Source of the DNA: JAHQVK01 sp036788295
GTDB lineage: Bacteria > Myxococcota > Kuafuiibacteriia > Kuafuiibacteriales > Kuafuiibacteriaceae
Reading direction: 5' to 3'
DNA: 64,000 bases
Assembly (NCBI GenBank): GCA_036788295.1
Contig: DAIQNR010000007.1
Location: 1-64,000 of the forward strand
In this document: positions 8,179-17,027 of the stretch, piece after piece
Position numbering within the stretch: position 1 is the stretch's first letter
How the letters are laid out: the number at the start of each line of letters is the position of its first letter
Position numbers and translations under genes: made by a program
Notes under the pieces: generated by a model
Database searches by the model: none
What the model was told of the DNA's origin: nothing
The model's input: only the letters and a program-made list of their open reading frames with translations

Positions 8179-10281
8179 ATGGGAACGAACTGGAGATGTT
8201 TCGGCCTTCGCCGTGTCCTGCCGGTCCTCGGACTGGCGCTCGCGGGAAACTTCGCTTGCGGCAGCTCGGAGGTAGACCCCGACGACGCCGGGTCGTCGCC
8301 GGGCAGAGATTCCCAGGTCGATGGCCCGGGGGACACCGGCTCGGGGGACGCCGGGGTGCAAGGCCCCGACGGAGGTGGCGACGCCGGGCCAGACCCCGCC
8401 GCCTGCCGCGACCACCGGTTCGAGTTGTCTGCCCCGGCCGCGAGCGCGGTGCAGGTCACGGGAAGCTGGCTCGGGTGGCCCGGACCGGATGCGGCGCTCC
8501 CCCTCGAAAACGACGGCGGGACCTGGTCGATCGTCACCCGGATCGACGAAGGAGAAAACGCCTACAAGTTCTTGGTCGATGGGGCCTATGTCACCGACCC
8601 GAATGCGCCCGACTATGAGGACGATGGGTTCGGGGGGCAAAACGGGGTCGTGGTCACCTGCGGGCGGTCGCGGCCGGTCGAGGTGTGCGGCGACCCGAGC
8701 CGCTTCGACTGGCGAGACGTGGTCATGTATTTCGCCCTGATCGACCGCTTTCGCGATTCGGATGGGGTCTCGGTGCCGGTCGAAGGGGCGACCGGAGGCG
8801 ACGCCTACCGGGGGCCGAGCGCCCAATTCGAGGGCGGAGACCTCAACGGCGTGACCGAGCGGCTCCCGTACCTCACCGACCTCGGTGTGACCGCGCTGTG
8901 GCTGTCGGCGCCGTTTTCGAGCCGGCAGATCCCGGGCGCGTCGGTCAACTTTCTCGACCCGAACCTGTACTCGGGCTACCATGGGTATTGGCCGAGCCCG
9001 GGCCCGATCGACTTCACCGACCGGGAAGGGCCTCGCCCAACGGTCGAGCGCCGGATCGGCACCGCGCAGGATCTGGCTGGCCTCATCGAGGCCGCCCACG
9101 GCTCGACCAGCGCCGTCGGGGGGCACGGGGTGAAGGTGCTCACCGACTACGTCATGAACCACGTAGACCTCGAGAGCGGCCTGTATCGGGCCCATCCCGA
9201 GTGGTTTGCCCGCAACGAGGCCGGCGAGTTCCGGCTGTGCGGACCCGATAATCTATGGGACGACCCGGTGTGGGGGACCCGGTGCGCGTTCACCGAGTAC
9301 CTCCCTCCGTTCGACTTCGACCGCCCCGAACCGCGATCATGGTCGATAAGCGATGCCCGGTGGTGGGTCGAGCGCTTCGGCTTCGATGGTTACCGGCTCG
9401 ACGCGATCAAACATGTGCCCGATGTGTGGCTGACCGAGCTGCGGCAGCAGCTCGACCAGGCGGTGCCAAACCCAGCCGGTGGCCGGTTCTATCTCGTAGG
9501 CGAGACGTTCAGCTACAGCCGAAACCAACTCGCATCTTTCGTCGATCCCGTGACCCGGCTCGACGGACAGTTCGACTTCCCGATGCGGGATCAGCTGTGC
9601 CGGGCCCTGTTCACCGGCGAAGAGTCGATGTCCGGCCTCGCCCGCTGGATGGCCGAAAACGACGGCTACTACGGAGAGCGGGCGGTGATGACGACGTGGA
9701 TCGGAAACCACGACATTCCCCGACCCATCCACTTTGCGAACGGACAGCTCGGAAACTGCCGGGAAGCGAGCACGCCGAGAAATGGGTGGCAGATCGGGCG
9801 GTGGGTCCAGCCGGAGACGCCCGAACCCTACGAGCGACTGGCGCTCGCGTTCGCGGCGATGTTCACCGGCCCTGGCGTTCCGCTCATCTACTACGGGGAT
9901 GAGATCGGACTGGCCGGGGGCGGCGACCCCGACAACCGGCGGCGCATGCCCTGGCCCGACGAGCCGGCGGCTCCGACGCCCAACGTCCACCAGGAGACGC
10001 TGCGGTCGAAGGTTCGAGCCCTGGCCCGGCTTCGAGGGGAAAAGCCGGTGCTGAGCCGCGGCCGCCGGAGCACCGTATCGAGCACCGACGATACTTGGGT
10101 GTATCGGATGCGGGGTTGCCTCGGCGAACGGCCGATCGTGGTCGCGCTGAACCGGGCCGACCAGGCCGCGTCGGTGACGCTGCCGGAGGGAACGTACGAC
10201 GACCTGCTCGACCCCGGCGCTGCCGCTGGCTCCCCGCTCGAGGTGCCCGCCCGCGGCTACCGGGTGCTCGAGCGGCGCTGA
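8179..10281 (+). CDS. Exported alpha-amylase family (GH13) lipoprotein with N-terminal starch-binding-like domain
   Basis: A 700-residue glycoside hydrolase that should cleave alpha-1,4-glucans outside the inner membrane. An export signal ends at a cysteine near residue 22 (ALAGNFAC, a relaxed lipobox). A 50-residue Asp/Gly/Ala linker typical of myxobacterial lipoproteins follows. Next come an E-set/CBM48-like domain (VQVTGSWLGW to KFLVDGAYVTDP) and the catalytic barrel. The GH13 regions are present: LTDYVMNHV, the nucleophile aspartate in DGYRLDAIKH, the acid glutamate in LVGETFSY and the third carboxylate in WIGNHDIPR. The start is the ATG at 8179 behind a strong GGGGGAG. Its 3' end overlaps the convergent Fic gene by 25 bases. 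Confidence 0.92.
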   Translation: MGTNWRCFGLRRVLPVLGLALAGNFACGSSEVDPDDAGSSPGRDSQVDGPGDTGSGDAGVQGPDGGGDAGPDPAACRDHRFELSAPAASAVQVTGSWLGWPGPDAALPLENDGGTWSIVTRIDEGENAYKFLVDGAYVTDPNAPDYEDDGFGGQNGVVVTCGRSRPVEVCGDPSRFDWRDVVMYFALIDRFRDSDGVSVPVEGATGGDAYRGPSAQFEGGDLNGVTERLPYLTDLGVTALWLSAPFSSRQIPGASVNFLDPNLYSGYHGYWPSPGPIDFTDREGPRPTVERRIGTAQDLAGLIEAAHGSTSAVGGHGVKVLTDYVMNHVDLESGLYRAHPEWFARNEAGEFRLCGPDNLWDDPVWGTRCAFTEYLPPFDFDRPEPRSWSISDARWWVERFGFDGYRLDAIKHVPDVWLTELRQQLDQAVPNPAGGRFYLVGETFSYSRNQLASFVDPVTRLDGQFDFPMRDQLCRALFTGEESMSGLARWMAENDGYYGERAVMTTWIGNHDIPRPIHFANGQLGNCREASTPRNGWQIGRWVQPETPEPYERLALAFAAMFTGPGVPLIYYGDEIGLAGGGDPDNRRRMPWPDEPAAPTPNVHQETLRSKVRALARLRGEKPVLSRGRRSTVSSTDDTWVYRMRGCLGERPIVVALNRADQAASVTLPEGTYDDLLDPGAAAGSPLEVPARGYRVLERR

Positions 10282-11441
10282 TCCCGGCGTCCGCTCGATG
10301 GGGGGGACGACGCCGGGACGGGCTGAGACCTCGACCCGGCCCCTCCTCCACCGCGGCGCACGTCCGCGGCGGGGACGGGGTGGAGGGAGCGGCGGATGCC
10401 TCGGGTGACGACCTCGAGCGCGCGCTCCGGGGGCGGGATCTGCGTGGGTTCGCCTGAGCGAAGGTCGAACAGATAGCCGAGGTCGAGGTCGGCGGGGACG
10501 AGCCGGGCCGGAGGGAAGCCGGACCGAATCAGGATTCCGTCCACGACGAGGCGCGCGACCCTCCCGTTGCCATCCGGGTACGGGTGGATGGAGAGCAGCC
10601 GCTCGAGGGCTCGGGCCGCCCTCTCGACCGGATGAACCGGCGCCGAGCCCAGCCATCGCTCGAGCCCGGCCATGGCAAAGCGCACCTCGGCGCCAGGAAG
10701 CGCCCCGTGCTGGGCGTCCGGCAGGCCCTCTTCGGTCCCTGCCGCCCGGAGGCAGCCGGCCGGATGCTCGAGGGGCGCGTGGCGCAGCAGGAGGAGGTTG
10801 AGCCGGCCGATGCGCTCGACCGTCCAGGGCGCCGAGGCGCGGGCCCATCGCCACACGACGCGCATCGCCCGGCGAAAGTCGGCTCGCTGAGAGCTTGCCC
10901 CTGGACCGCTGAGGCTGGCCGAGAGGTTTTCGGTCGCGAGCGCGTGGGGCTCGGGGCCGGGCCAGAGGTAGAGCCCACGGTCGGCCTCGATGTCTCCCCA
11001 CTCGAGATGGAGCCGCCGGGCCACCGGCCGAGGGACCGGACGGGACCACAGCGCCTCCATTCGCGCCCGGATCCGGCGAGCCAGGTGGGCCGACGGCGAG
11101 ACCGGGCTCGAGACCGGGCGCAGCGCCTCCGGACCGGAATCGGGGGCCACCTGAAAACGCAGCGCCTCCCGGTACCGCCGCCACAACGTCGAGGGCGAGA
11201 CGCCCAGCTCCGCGGCCCCCGCCTCGAGGTGCGACGGCAGATGCCATTCGGTCGCGAGGAGGTGCCCGAGCAGCGACGGCCCCTGCTCGTCCGGCACCTG
11301 GTGCTCCGCCAAGAGGCGGAGGAGGACCTCCCGAAGCTCGGGCCAGGTCAACCGGGCGAGATCGGCGCGGGGCGCTCCGGAGACCATCGCCTCGAAGCTC
11401 GCCATCGCCGCCAGCACCCGGGCGTGAACCCGACGCTCCAC
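10257..11441 (-). CDS. Fic/DOC family protein (predicted AMPylator) with N-terminal helix-turn-helix-like region
   Basis: A 394-residue protein with a complete Fic core motif HPYPDGNGRVARL near residue 284, including the catalytic His, the Asp/Glu anion position and both arginines. Fic proteins usually transfer AMP or another nucleotide moiety to a Thr or Tyr hydroxyl of a partner. Residues about 60-100 (HLEAGAAELGVSPSTLWRRY) look like a DNA-binding helix-turn-helix, as in stand-alone Fic regulators. I find no clear (S/T)xxxE(G/N) inhibitory helix and no small antitoxin gene beside it, so a toxin role is not supported. The start is GTG at 11441. Target unknown. Confidence 0.85.
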   Translation of the reverse strand: MERRVHARVLAAMASFEAMVSGAPRADLARLTWPELREVLLRLLAEHQVPDEQGPSLLGHLLATEWHLPSHLEAGAAELGVSPSTLWRRYREALRFQVAPDSGPEALRPVSSPVSPSAHLARRIRARMEALWSRPVPRPVARRLHLEWGDIEADRGLYLWPGPEPHALATENLSASLSGPGASSQRADFRRAMRVVWRWARASAPWTVERIGRLNLLLLRHAPLEHPAGCLRAAGTEEGLPDAQHGALPGAEVRFAMAGLERWLGSAPVHPVERAARALERLLSIHPYPDGNGRVARLVVDGILIRSGFPPARLVPADLDLGYLFDLRSGEPTQIPPPERALEVVTRGIRRSLHPVPAADVRRGGGGAGSRSQPVPASSPPSSGRRDQRRSSTR

Positions 11442-11535
11442 GCCGGCACATTAGGCGTCGGGCCCGGGCCCTGGCAACCGGGGAAGCGACGCGCCCCGCG
11501 GGCGGCGATGCGTAGCGGGGCGGACCGGATGGCAC

Positions 11536-11541
11536 TATCAT
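11536..11541 (+). promoter_or_regulatory. Candidate -10 element (TATCAT) of a leaderless message
   Basis: TATCAT ends exactly six bases before the GTG start of the kinase gene, placing a +1 on or beside the start codon. No Shine-Dalgarno sequence is present. No clear -35 is seen. The same spacing recurs at other genes in the window. Confidence 0.4.
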
Positions 11542-11547
11542 CTCGGG

Positions 11548-13893
11548 GTGGGCCCGACCACCGAGGAGGAGGACAACCGGCTCATCGGCCGGGTGGTCGC
11601 CGGAAAGCTCCGGATCGACGCGCTGCTCGGGAGCGGCTCGATGGGGCGGGTCTTTCGCGCCCGCCACCTCGGCCTCGACAAGGACGTCGCGGTGAAGGTG
11701 CTGCGCGGCGGCACGCCCGACCCCAACCGCAGCCGACGCTTCGCCCGGGAGGCGCGGGCGGCGAGCAGGCTGAATCACCCCAACAGCGTCGCGGTGCTCG
11801 ACTTCGGGGAGGACGGTGAAGACAAGCTGCTCTACATCGCGATGGAGTTTCTGAAGGGAGTAGACCTTCAGGACATCATCGACCGAGGGGTCCGAATCGG
11901 AGTCGAGCGGGCCTGCCACCTCATGGTGCAAGCCCTCGCCGGACTCGCCGCCGCCCACGACGCGGGGATCATCCACCGGGACATGAAGCCGTCGAACATC
12001 GTGCTCGTGCAGCAGCGAAACGACGACGGGCAGCTGGTCGAGGTGGTGAAGGTCTGTGACTTCGGAGTGGCCAAGTTTCTCTCCGGGGGCCGGGACACGC
12101 TCGATGGAGGCCGCGGACAGAAAGTCATCGGCACCCCCCTCTACATGTCACCCGAGCAGGCGGTCGGCGATCAGCTCGACCCCCGGACCGACGTCTACAG
12201 CTGCGGGGTCATCCTGTACGAGATGGTGACCGGCGTTCCCCCGTTCACCGCCGAAAACCCCATGGGCGTGCTGATGAAGCACGTCTCCGAGCCGCTGAGG
12301 CCACCGTCCGAGTTCCACCCCGAGATCCCCGCCGAGCTCGACGCGCTCATCCGCTGGGCGCTCGAGAAGGACCGGGAACGCCGGCCGGCGTCGGCCCGCG
12401 AACTCAGGAGCGCGCTCCGGGCGTTTCTCGCTGGCAAGGCCCACACCCTGCCGGCGCTGGCCCGGTATGGGGTCACCGTCGCCCCGGGGAGCAGCCCGTG
12501 GACCGGACCCACCCCGTTTTGGCACTTCGAGCCGCTCGGACCGCGAAGCGAGCCCGACCGACCTCTGCTCGCCCCTCCCCCCGCGCCGGTGGCTCGGGTC
12601 ACGCCGAGGCCGGATCTGGTCTCGGACCTCAACCTCGTTGGCGCGCCGCCGGTCCTCGCGCCGAGCCCCGTCCCCGAGCTCGGCGATCCGGGGGAGGCGC
12701 CGCCGCAAGGCACCCCGATCCCTTCGCTGCTGCTCGACGCGCTGCCTCCGGAGGACCGGGAGATCTTCAGCGACCGCTCCGACTTCCGCCTCGGCCCTCG
12801 ACCGAGCGACCGCGCCACGCTCGAGGTGGGGGAGGTGTTGCTCGACGCCCCGCCGCCCCGCGCGCTGTCTCGGTCCGACGACAGCGATCCGAACGGGAGC
12901 CCCGCCGCCCGAGACGGGATGGCCACCTACGCCTGGCGTCGCTTTGGTCTTTCGCCGCATCGCAGAGTCCCTCCGGAAGGGTTTTGGCTGCGGGACGCCG
13001 AAGACCGGGTGCTCGGCCCCTGCACTTGGACCGAAGTCACCCAAATACTCCGGGCCGAGGCCGCGAGCGGAGGAATCGAACGGGTCTCGGTGTCCTCGGA
13101 TGAGCGGAGCTGGCTCGCCGCGGAGCGCTTCGCCCACCTGACAGGGGTGGAGGCGGTGCTCGAACCTGGTGACCCGCTGCCCAAGGAAAGCCGGATCCAA
13201 GGCCGGATTGGAGACCGGAGCGTCACCGCGGTGCTCGGCATGTCCGAGTCCCTGACCGGCCGCTGGATGTTCGAGCTGGGATCGGTGGAGCGACGGATCC
13301 GCTTCGACGTCCACATCGAAGAGGGCCGCCCTACCCTCGTGTTCACGAACGAGCCCGGCCTGCAGCTCCCGAACCTTCTGGTGGCCAAAGGGGTGCTCGC
13401 CGAGGACCGCCTGCCCCGCCACGTGCGGGTGGTGCTGGCCGAGGCGAGACCGCTCGAGGACGTGGTCGCCAAGGAGACCACGCTCGACGCCGCTCGCTAC
13501 CGCTCGGCGATGATGAAGGAGCGGCTGCGCCACCTGCTTCGGCACGAGCAGGGGCGCTTCGCCTTCGACGACCGGGGACGGCCCAGCCGCCACTTGCCGT
13601 TCTCCGCCAGCTTGCTGGGGATCCTGCCGGACCTCGTGTACCGGGCGATCCCCGGCGAGCGGCTGGAGCTCTTCCTGGGGCCGATGCTCGATCGTCCGAT
13701 CGCGCCCCCTGGCGACGCGCGGTCGAGGGTGGCCAAATTCGGTCTCACGCGGACCCAGCAGGCCGTCGCGGAGCGGATCTTGGGCAGCCCGCGGCTCGGC
13801 TCGGTGCTTCCCGCCGGCGGCCGGCTGCGAAAGGCCTACACGACGATGGCCTACGTTCTACGCGAGCTCGACTTGCTCGGCCCCACCCGTTGA
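11548..13893 (+). CDS. Ser/Thr protein kinase with C-terminal GYF-like and DUF4388-like domains
   Basis: A 781-residue Hanks-type kinase. Residues about 14-290 hold the catalytic domain: GSGSMGRVF glycine loop, VAVKVL lysine, IIHRDMKPSNIV catalytic loop, DFGVAK and GTPLYMSPEQ. A 150-residue Pro/Asp-rich linker follows. Then comes a GYF_2-like segment (GFWLRDAEDRVLGPCTWTE, about 470-530), and the last 250 residues match the DUF4388/PATAN-type effector fold common in myxobacterial signalling proteins (LPNLLVAKGVLAEDRLPRH, and FAFDDRGRPSRHLPFSASLLG). No transmembrane segment is visible, so the kinase is probably cytoplasmic. The start GTG at 11548 has no ribosome site but sits six bases after TATCAT. 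Substrates unknown. Confidence 0.92.
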   Translation: MGPTTEEEDNRLIGRVVAGKLRIDALLGSGSMGRVFRARHLGLDKDVAVKVLRGGTPDPNRSRRFAREARAASRLNHPNSVAVLDFGEDGEDKLLYIAMEFLKGVDLQDIIDRGVRIGVERACHLMVQALAGLAAAHDAGIIHRDMKPSNIVLVQQRNDDGQLVEVVKVCDFGVAKFLSGGRDTLDGGRGQKVIGTPLYMSPEQAVGDQLDPRTDVYSCGVILYEMVTGVPPFTAENPMGVLMKHVSEPLRPPSEFHPEIPAELDALIRWALEKDRERRPASARELRSALRAFLAGKAHTLPALARYGVTVAPGSSPWTGPTPFWHFEPLGPRSEPDRPLLAPPPAPVARVTPRPDLVSDLNLVGAPPVLAPSPVPELGDPGEAPPQGTPIPSLLLDALPPEDREIFSDRSDFRLGPRPSDRATLEVGEVLLDAPPPRALSRSDDSDPNGSPAARDGMATYAWRRFGLSPHRRVPPEGFWLRDAEDRVLGPCTWTEVTQILRAEAASGGIERVSVSSDERSWLAAERFAHLTGVEAVLEPGDPLPKESRIQGRIGDRSVTAVLGMSESLTGRWMFELGSVERRIRFDVHIEEGRPTLVFTNEPGLQLPNLLVAKGVLAEDRLPRHVRVVLAEARPLEDVVAKETTLDAARYRSAMMKERLRHLLRHEQGRFAFDDRGRPSRHLPFSASLLGILPDLVYRAIPGERLELFLGPMLDRPIAPPGDARSRVAKFGLTRTQQAVAERILGSPRLGSVLPAGGRLRKAYTTMAYVLRELDLLGPTR

Positions 13894-13911
13894 ACCGTCC
13901 CCGTTGATCCA

Positions 13912-15795
13912 TCAGCGTCGGCCCGTCAGGGCGGGGGGCCAGCGCCGCGCGGTCGCCTGGCTCGAGGGGATGCGACGTCCGGCCCCGCCCGCGTCGTAGC
14001 GCTCGCCGAACACACGGTACACGAACGGCGTGCCCACCACGCTCGGCAGCTCGGCCACGGCCCTCTCCCCCGGTCGCAGGAACAGCTCCACCGCGGTCTT
14101 CACCCCGTCCGGCGCGGGCTCCGCCTCGAGCACCAGCCAGGTCCCTCCGGCCGCGTCCGGGTCGCCGTGCACTTCGACCGCCCGCAGCTCGACCTCCGGA
14201 TCTCCGACGAGCAGCAGCCCGGCCCGAGCGGAGGCGGGAGGCGAGCTGGTCCGACGCCCATCGAGAAACCGGCCCTCGGTGCGAAATCGGTAGTCAAAGG
14301 GCCCGTCCGGGGGCGTCCAAACCGCCTCCGGACCGAGCGCCGACAGGCGAAAGCTCCTCCGAGGAAACCCGGGCCCGGCGTCGAGACCGACGTCGAGGTG
14401 GGAGAAGCGGCGAAGCGGATCGCAAAGCCGCACCACCAGGGGAGCGGGAAGAGGCTCCGGCTGCTCGATGGCCACCGCCGATTGAAGAGGGGCGACGCCT
14501 CGTTCGAGCCGATGGCAGGCCCCGTCCCCGGTCCAGATCTCCGCTTCCCATCGGGCGGCATCGCCGACGACCGTTCGCACGATCTCCGGCTCCGCCCCGC
14601 TGAGCGGCGCCGACAGCGCCCCGGCCGCGCCCACGAGCCGCACCGCTGCGCGAGCGACGATCGCGGTGTCCACCCAGCCAAAACCCACCGAGACCTCACG
14701 AAGACCAGCCACCTGCTGGGGGTCGAGCGGCCCGCGCCGAGCCGGCGCCCAGCTCGTCCATTGGGGCTCGGACAGCACGATCGCCGCGCCGCTGGGGTCG
14801 AGGCGGGCCCGGGCGCGGAGCTCGGCCGCGTCCGTGGGGATCTCGCCGCTCTGTTCGGTCAGCTCGGCTCGGCGGACCCGTCCCGCGGCGTCGCGCAGCT
14901 CCACTTCGAGCGCGGCGACCCCCCGCCAGCGATGGACCGGGGCGGAGAACGGCGGCAGGGGGCCGCGGAGCGGAGCCGCAGCCACGAGGCATCGAGAGAA
15001 GACCGCGCCCCTCCTGGCGTCGAGCTGAACGGGCTTGTCGGACAGCTCCGCCTCGGTGCGGAGCCGGCGGGCCTCGACCCCGCCGTTGGCCCGCTCGAGC
15101 GCCTCGGCGAGCGCCGGCTCGAGCGCCGCCTCCCCGAGCACGGCCGGCGACCCCTCGGGCACGAACAGCTGCGCGTCCACCCAGAACTCGGCGAATCGCC
15201 GGCCGAGAGCGGTGTCGAACTCCCCCTCGACCTCGAGCACCCCCTCATCGACGAGGCCGTCGAGCCACGGCCCGAGCTCGTCTCCGAGCGCGAGCGCCGA
15301 GCCGGGGAGGGTCCGAGCCAGCACCCGCCGGGCCGCGGCCGCGTCCAGCCGCAGAAGAAGGTCGCGCGGGGGCAGGATGCCGCGCACCGTCATCCGGCTC
15401 ACCAGGGCGAGCGCCGACGGCGCGCCGGCGAGCGCCTCGTTCACGGCCGCTTCCGAAGTCTCCACCTCGAGCACGGACGGCGAAGGGGGGATGAGCGAGG
15501 CGGCGGTGGACGCGAGCGGCTCGGCCACCGCGAACACCGGACCGGAACGGTCCCCGGAGCGCCGGCGAGCCGCGAAGCGCACGAGCGACAGGTCGATGCG
15601 CTCCGGACGAAGGGGCAGATCCTCGGGCCCGACCGGACCGAAAGGCGCCGCCTCCACCGCGATGCGCACCGAAGGCGCGAGCTCAGCCGAAGTGGCCCGA
15701 GGCGCAAGCGGCACCTGGTGGCACCGGCGAGGCGACAGGTGGTCCCGAAACCCAAGACCACCGTCGAGCCGCACCGGCGCGTCGAGCAGGAGCAT
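13912..15795 (-). CDS. Protein of unknown function, 627 residues
   Basis: I do not recognise this protein. It has no signal peptide or membrane segment, and begins MLLLDAPVRLDGGLGF at the ATG at 15795. It is rich in Ala, Leu, Arg and Glu with few low-complexity tracts, and codon use resembles its neighbours, so it is a real gene. The middle (residues about 100-300) is helical, with many LxxALxxA patterns. The C-terminal third has short beta-like segments (APLVVRLCDPLRRFSHLDVGL, split by Gly/Pro turns) ending in a Ser/Arg tail. TAGGGT lies nine bases before the start. It converges with the kinase gene, 18 bases apart, so it may be functionally separate. Confidence 0.7.
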   Translation of the reverse strand: MLLLDAPVRLDGGLGFRDHLSPRRCHQVPLAPRATSAELAPSVRIAVEAAPFGPVGPEDLPLRPERIDLSLVRFAARRRSGDRSGPVFAVAEPLASTAASLIPPSPSVLEVETSEAAVNEALAGAPSALALVSRMTVRGILPPRDLLLRLDAAAARRVLARTLPGSALALGDELGPWLDGLVDEGVLEVEGEFDTALGRRFAEFWVDAQLFVPEGSPAVLGEAALEPALAEALERANGGVEARRLRTEAELSDKPVQLDARRGAVFSRCLVAAAPLRGPLPPFSAPVHRWRGVAALEVELRDAAGRVRRAELTEQSGEIPTDAAELRARARLDPSGAAIVLSEPQWTSWAPARRGPLDPQQVAGLREVSVGFGWVDTAIVARAAVRLVGAAGALSAPLSGAEPEIVRTVVGDAARWEAEIWTGDGACHRLERGVAPLQSAVAIEQPEPLPAPLVVRLCDPLRRFSHLDVGLDAGPGFPRRSFRLSALGPEAVWTPPDGPFDYRFRTEGRFLDGRRTSSPPASARAGLLLVGDPEVELRAVEVHGDPDAAGGTWLVLEAEPAPDGVKTAVELFLRPGERAVAELPSVVGTPFVYRVFGERYDAGGAGRRIPSSQATARRWPPALTGRR

Positions 15796-15848
15796 CGGGG
15801 AACGACCCTAGCAGCAGGCCGGGCCGCCTCGATAGCCCCGCGCGAGGC

Positions 15849-17027
15849 TCAGTTGCAGCCGGGGGGCACCGCGGTCACGAAATCATCCTCATAGCTGAAG
15901 ATGCACTGGGCGTCCGACCCCCCCGGGATGTTTCGGGGCGCGGTCAGCTTGGAGGATCCCACGCGCAAGGTTCCTCCGAGGAACTCGACGGACACTCGCT
16001 GCTCGATGACGCTCTGGTTGACCTCGACCCGGCCCGAGACCATCTGGAGACCGAGCCCGGTCGGCCCCTGGGCGGTCGGCTGCCCGACATAGCTCTGAAG
16101 GAAGAGTTCACCACCGCGGTTGAAGATCCCAACGGGCGCGTTGCCGCCGCCGACCTTGATGGTGGTCCCCTTCACGAACGTTTGGGATGAGATGCTTGAG
16201 ATCCCCTGAACGGTTCGGTTCCCGAACACTTCCATCACGCTGTTCGAGATCCTGGCGGTCGATTCGAGGAGCTGAAAGCCGTAGTTCTCTTCGGCGAGTC
16301 CGATTACGCCGGCCGCACCCTCGAGAATGGACTCCTCCGTGGTGAACGATGCCCGGATCCCGATGTTCCGGCTGCCTTGGGAGAGGATTCGGATGAAGAT
16401 CTCGTTGAGGATGACCCCGCCCCGCGGGCGAAGGAACGGCGAGTTCGAGCCGATGGAGAGCCCGACCGCTTCGGTGCCCGCTTCGACCGTCACCCGAGCC
16501 ACGTTGATCCGGGGGCGCCCAGACCCAACGATGCTGATCGCGGTGCCAGCCCGGGCCGCGAAGACATCGACGTTGACGGTGGTGACCTTGAAGTCCGGCG
16601 TCGAGATCTGGATGCCGGTCTGCGTCGTGTTGTTCTGACTCCGGCTGATGACGGTGAGATCCCGAATCTCGGCGTCGATCCCCGCCGGCGCCGACACCGC
16701 AACCGGAGCGCTGCTGCGGATGTGGGTGCTGTTTCGGCCCGAGCCCTGGATGTCGATGAAGTTCCCCATCACCAGGGTGCTGTTGCCGATGTCGAAGTCG
16801 CCGGGCTCGACCAGGATGAGCCACCGCGCGTTGGGGCCCGCCATGGGGATGAGGTTCGCGAGCTCGTTGAGCAGGTTCGCGCCGTTGACGGCCGGGGCCT
16901 GCTCGCCGGTGACGACGACGGTCCGCTCGAAGGGTTGAGCGTAGGCGGGCAGAGCGGCGAGCGGCAGCGCGAGCGCGCCGACCAACGTGGCGAGGGTTTG
17001 GGGCAGAGCGAAGTTCTTCAAGGGCAT
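15849..17027 (-). CDS. Secreted beta-helix-like protein of unknown function
   Basis: A 392-residue exported protein. Residues 1-30 form a signal peptide with hydrophobic core and a likely AYA-Q cleavage (LAALPAYAQPF). The mature part is rich in Ser, Thr, Asn, Gly and Val, with short repeating strands such as GNFIDIQGSGRNSTHI, DLTVISRSQNNTTQT and KGTTIKVGGGNAPVG. This is the pattern of right-handed parallel beta-helix proteins (pectate-lyase or polymorphic outer-membrane type). No catalytic triad can be picked out, so an enzyme role is not claimed. One cysteine pair (CIFSYEDDFVTAVPPGC) lies at the C-terminus. The ATG at 17027 is preceded by a region with three stem-loops. Cell-surface or secreted location is inferred. 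Confidence 0.72.
   Translation of the reverse strand: MPLKNFALPQTLATLVGALALPLAALPAYAQPFERTVVVTGEQAPAVNGANLLNELANLIPMAGPNARWLILVEPGDFDIGNSTLVMGNFIDIQGSGRNSTHIRSSAPVAVSAPAGIDAEIRDLTVISRSQNNTTQTGIQISTPDFKVTTVNVDVFAARAGTAISIVGSGRPRINVARVTVEAGTEAVGLSIGSNSPFLRPRGGVILNEIFIRILSQGSRNIGIRASFTTEESILEGAAGVIGLAEENYGFQLLESTARISNSVMEVFGNRTVQGISSISSQTFVKGTTIKVGGGNAPVGIFNRGGELFLQSYVGQPTAQGPTGLGLQMVSGRVEVNQSVIEQRVSVEFLGGTLRVGSSKLTAPRNIPGGSDAQCIFSYEDDFVTAVPPGCN

Noticed and set aside
9337..11976. Very long minus-strand open frame of 879 codons across the amylase, Fic and kinase start regions.
   Set aside because: It is a shadow of three genes in other frames; its composition is Arg/Pro/Gly-rich and no domain appears. 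High G+C removes stop codons from antisense frames.
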